Below are positions 61,464-64,000 of a stretch of DNA of 64,000 nucleotides, one piece after another. The notes under the pieces were generated by a model. It worked only from the letters and a program-made list of their open reading frames with translations, searched no databases and was not told where the DNA came from. The stretch's first letter is position 1. Each line of letters opens with the position of its first letter. This stretch comes from Brachynemurus nebulosus (lineage: Eukaryota > Arthropoda > Insecta > Neuroptera > Myrmeleontidae), in assembly GCA_035578155.1 (NCBI GenBank), contig JAPWDM010000005.1:30496108-30560107 (forward strand), read 5' to 3'. The position numbers were made by a program, and so were the translations under genes.

Positions 61464-62115
61464 AGATCCAATGGACAGCTTCTTCATGGATCAACACTTC
61501 TTACGATCGCCGTTACGCCTCTACACTGCCGATCCGTTAGACACAGAAAACAACAATGCCGCAAATTCTCTATTCTCAGCGGCAATGATGGAAAAGGCGC
61601 GTGCCCATCTACAACTATGGGGACGAGCTGGCACAGCAAGTGGATACTCCCCGGCCGAATTACACGCAATGCTGCTCAGTTCTGGTGCCGCGGCCCAAAA
61701 TCAACATTTATATAACATGGCAGCTGCAGCCGCGGTGGCTGCAGCATCCTCACAACAGGGTCCTCCAAGAGGTGCGCCAGTAACATTGCCAGCACACTTG
61801 TGGAACCATCAGCAACCACCCGCATCGGAACAACCCAGTGGTAATCCCTGGGCATCATCCCCGACGGCTATCCACAGTGGTCTGCCTCCTGGATTACTGG
61901 GCCCGCCGCCGCCACCACCTCCACCGCCTCCCACATCAACACCCAGTTCCTCCGGTTCACCAAGTCCATCCGGTTTGAATGGTTCAACCGACTTACGAAT
62001 GCCAAAAGCTGTATTTCCTAATTCGTTACATCGATATAGTCCGTATTCGTTAGCACAAGCACAATCGCGACAATTATCACCTGGTGCTGGAGGGTCTAGT
62101 CCGAGGCCGCGTTAA
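61464..62115 (+). CDS. midline/H15 T-box factor, terminal exon
   Basis: The terminal exon follows a TTGTTGTTTCAG acceptor. The first base, A, completes Arg from the previous exon, followed by DPMDSFFMDQHFLRSPLRLY and, 22 residues further on, MMEKARAHLQLWGRA. Both blocks are characteristic of insect midline/H15 downstream of the T-box. The rest is a low-complexity regulatory tail: an alanine run (61720-61750), a run of about ten prolines (61903-61935), a Ser/Pro-rich stretch, and a conserved-looking HRYSPYSLAQ near the end. The stop is TAA at 62113-62115, giving 216 residues. GC content and CpG are far above the flanks. The frame opens at 61471 only because that is the first internal ATG. No nuclear export or homeodomain-type motif is seen. 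Confidence 0.95.
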
Positions 62116-64000
62116 ATTTTTTGGAAAATTTTTTCGTTTTGTTCGTTATTGTGATATTTTTGTTTATTCTATTAATATGCTGTCTAAATTATTATGTGTT
62201 TATTTGTTCGAAACCAAAGAAGTCTTTCCTATATGTTTGAATAAAAATATGAAAATAGAAGACTTTAAAAAATCATTGTAAATAAAATAATAATTAGTGA
62301 ATGTAAATAGTTTTGTAAAAATTAAAGGCATTCCTTTATTTTTGTTTTTGTTTTTGCTTAAATTATTTGTTTAGTTCGTCACCAAACAGTATTATGTTTA
62401 TTTAAATTCAATACAACAACAATATAAAATTGTATCAAAATTTCTTGAACAAATTCATAAATGTATTAATGTATATAAAATGTCTTCTTTCCAATAACAC
62501 TATAATAAAAATATCCCAGACAAGAAATTCTAGCTAACTGTTGATTATTATAACAGACAGTTTAATAAACTATTTTTAATGGTTTTTTGAAAAATTTATT
62601 AAATATTATTACAATTTTCTCACTTCTTTACCATAATAAATTCCTATACGCATGATATGTTGCAACGCCTTCATAAACTATAAATTCTTGTCAACTATGG
62701 TCAAAACTGGTCGTTTAAAAAAGTGAATGTTGTTTTCTAGTAATATTTAATAATTTTTGTTAATTGATTGTTTTTTCGACGTATATGTATTACTTATATG
62801 TATGAATTTTAAATGGAAGGAAAATTTTTAAGTATTTTTGACGGACAGGAATAAAAATTAATCGTATCTTTGAAATATAATTTAAAAAATAATAATTAAA
62901 TACAAAATTTCAAACGGAACACTTAAAGAAATTTTAAAGAAATAGAGCTACTTTCATTTAGAGCTTTTAGCTCGGTTTCATTTAAAAAAATTATCCTGTC
63001 AGAGATCTGAAAAGAGGCTAAACTGCCAAAACAAATTAAGTCCATTTTTTGTTTAGTAGTTCAAATTTTTATTCTATTGAACACATCGTTTGTACAGTCA
63101 ATAATTTTTTGAAAATTTTACAAATTGACACGCTTAAACGTACGCTAACTTTACTTAAGTTTTTTTTTTGACAATTCAATAAAATCAATGGGACAAAATT
63201 CAATAATCAATTTCGGGAATAAAAAACAACTATCGATTTAGTTCTTCAGTTAGTAATTTAAACTAAATCTATTAAGGTAATTTTATCGGGAAAATAGTTT
63301 TCTCAGGAAAATTTCAAATTTTTGTGTAATTATTTCTCAGGATAAACTGATTACAACTTATTCTGACGAAAAACTAAAAGTATTTACTATTTGAAAGCAA
63401 AAAAAATTGATGTAAAAGTATGCGTCGAAATTTGTTACCCCATTTAAATTATATTATTGCTTAACTCACTTATATTTCATGTTATTTAAAAATAAGAACT
63501 CTAACAATTGTAAAAAAAAAAATGTTACCAAACAACTACACATGTAAAAAAACAGTATAAAAAGACTGTAAAAAAATGTCATTAATGCACTTTGTATATT
63601 TATATATCCCAATAGAATTATCTAAAGTTTTTAAGTCAATCTCAGTATACTTTTAAGCGTGCGCAAAATCGTTCTATCGCTCACTTATTATTAATATTTT
63701 CCAAAAACAAATCTCATCTATTTTCTAAGACTATCAAGGCAGCTACTATCAGAATTCGTAATATTTTGTCAAAAAACATGAACATAATTCAAGAAAAATA
63801 TTTTGCAATCATCAAAATGTTCTTAATAATCGATTTATTTCAATACTCTTGGTACTTTTATTAAAAAAACTTTAAATAAAATGTACTTAAAAGTATCATT
63901 TAAAAAAAAAGAATAATTTTTCGAGTTTCAATTGTGATTTCTGTACTTAAAATAATTAATTAAAATAATTTTGTAAATAGGTATATTTATAATTATATAA
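62116..64000 (+). other. 3' UTR and downstream sequence
   Basis: The probable 3' UTR of the T-box gene begins after the TAA. The first AATAAA hexamers are at 62240-62245 and 62281-62286. Beyond the UTR I see only AT-rich sequence with no recognisable gene or element. Confidence 0.6.
62281..62286 (+). terminator. Candidate poly(A) signal
   Basis: AATAAA lies 166 nt after the stop codon, with a TTTATTTTTGTTTTTG tract about 50 nt downstream that could serve as the U/GU-rich element. Another AATAAA at 62240 is an alternative. Confidence 0.45.

Overview
This is AT-rich animal nuclear DNA, almost certainly from an insect. It holds the 3' part of one large spliced developmental gene, and its introns are packed with transposable elements. 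Three + strand exons (1919-2192, 40004-40248, 61464-62115) join in frame. They encode most of a T-box DNA-binding domain and the whole C-terminus of a midline/H15 (Tbx20-type) transcription factor. The first T-box exon(s) and the N-terminus lie upstream of the window or were not recognised. The visible introns are about 37.8 kb and 21.2 kb. The order of insect cannot be fixed from the sequence.

The most striking element is a complete endogenous retrovirus of the gypsy/errantivirus type, inserted antisense in the first visible intron (16295-24068). It has two 513-bp LTRs that read as identical, a 4-bp target duplication (GTAC), a tRNA-Leu-like primer site and a polypurine tract. It also has open gag, pol and env frames. 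A splice donor in the leader and an acceptor abutting the env ATG would produce env mRNA. Nothing in it looks broken, so it is probably a young insertion.

Most of the rest of the introns is non-autonomous DNA transposons, many with readable terminal inverted repeats (TIRs) and target-site duplications (TSDs). hAT-type elements with 8-bp TSDs lie at 11519, 29381, 31580, 43333, 45072, 47353, 47706 and 53253; 8613 has an 8-bp TSD but atypical ends. TA-flanked mariner/pogo-like elements lie at 123, 4506, 24569, 26154, 31031, 38364, 41921, 47809, 51220 and 57089. A Harbinger-like element with TTA TSDs (43319-44337) still carries a decayed MADF-domain accessory gene. The 4506-7423 element keeps an N-terminal transposase relic. 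Several elements are nested, so relative insertion order can be read directly.

Other structure includes four long (TA)n tracts, two of them attached to a recurring GAGTTATCGTGC-type repeat. There is also a tandem array of about 160 bp near 55.5-56 kb and a degenerate tRNA-like element between inverted arms near 35.4 kb. A comparatively GC-rich 300-bp island just upstream of the middle T-box exon contains a perfect palindromic RFX X-box. No rRNA, CRISPR, bacterial-type operon or second host protein-coding gene was recognised.
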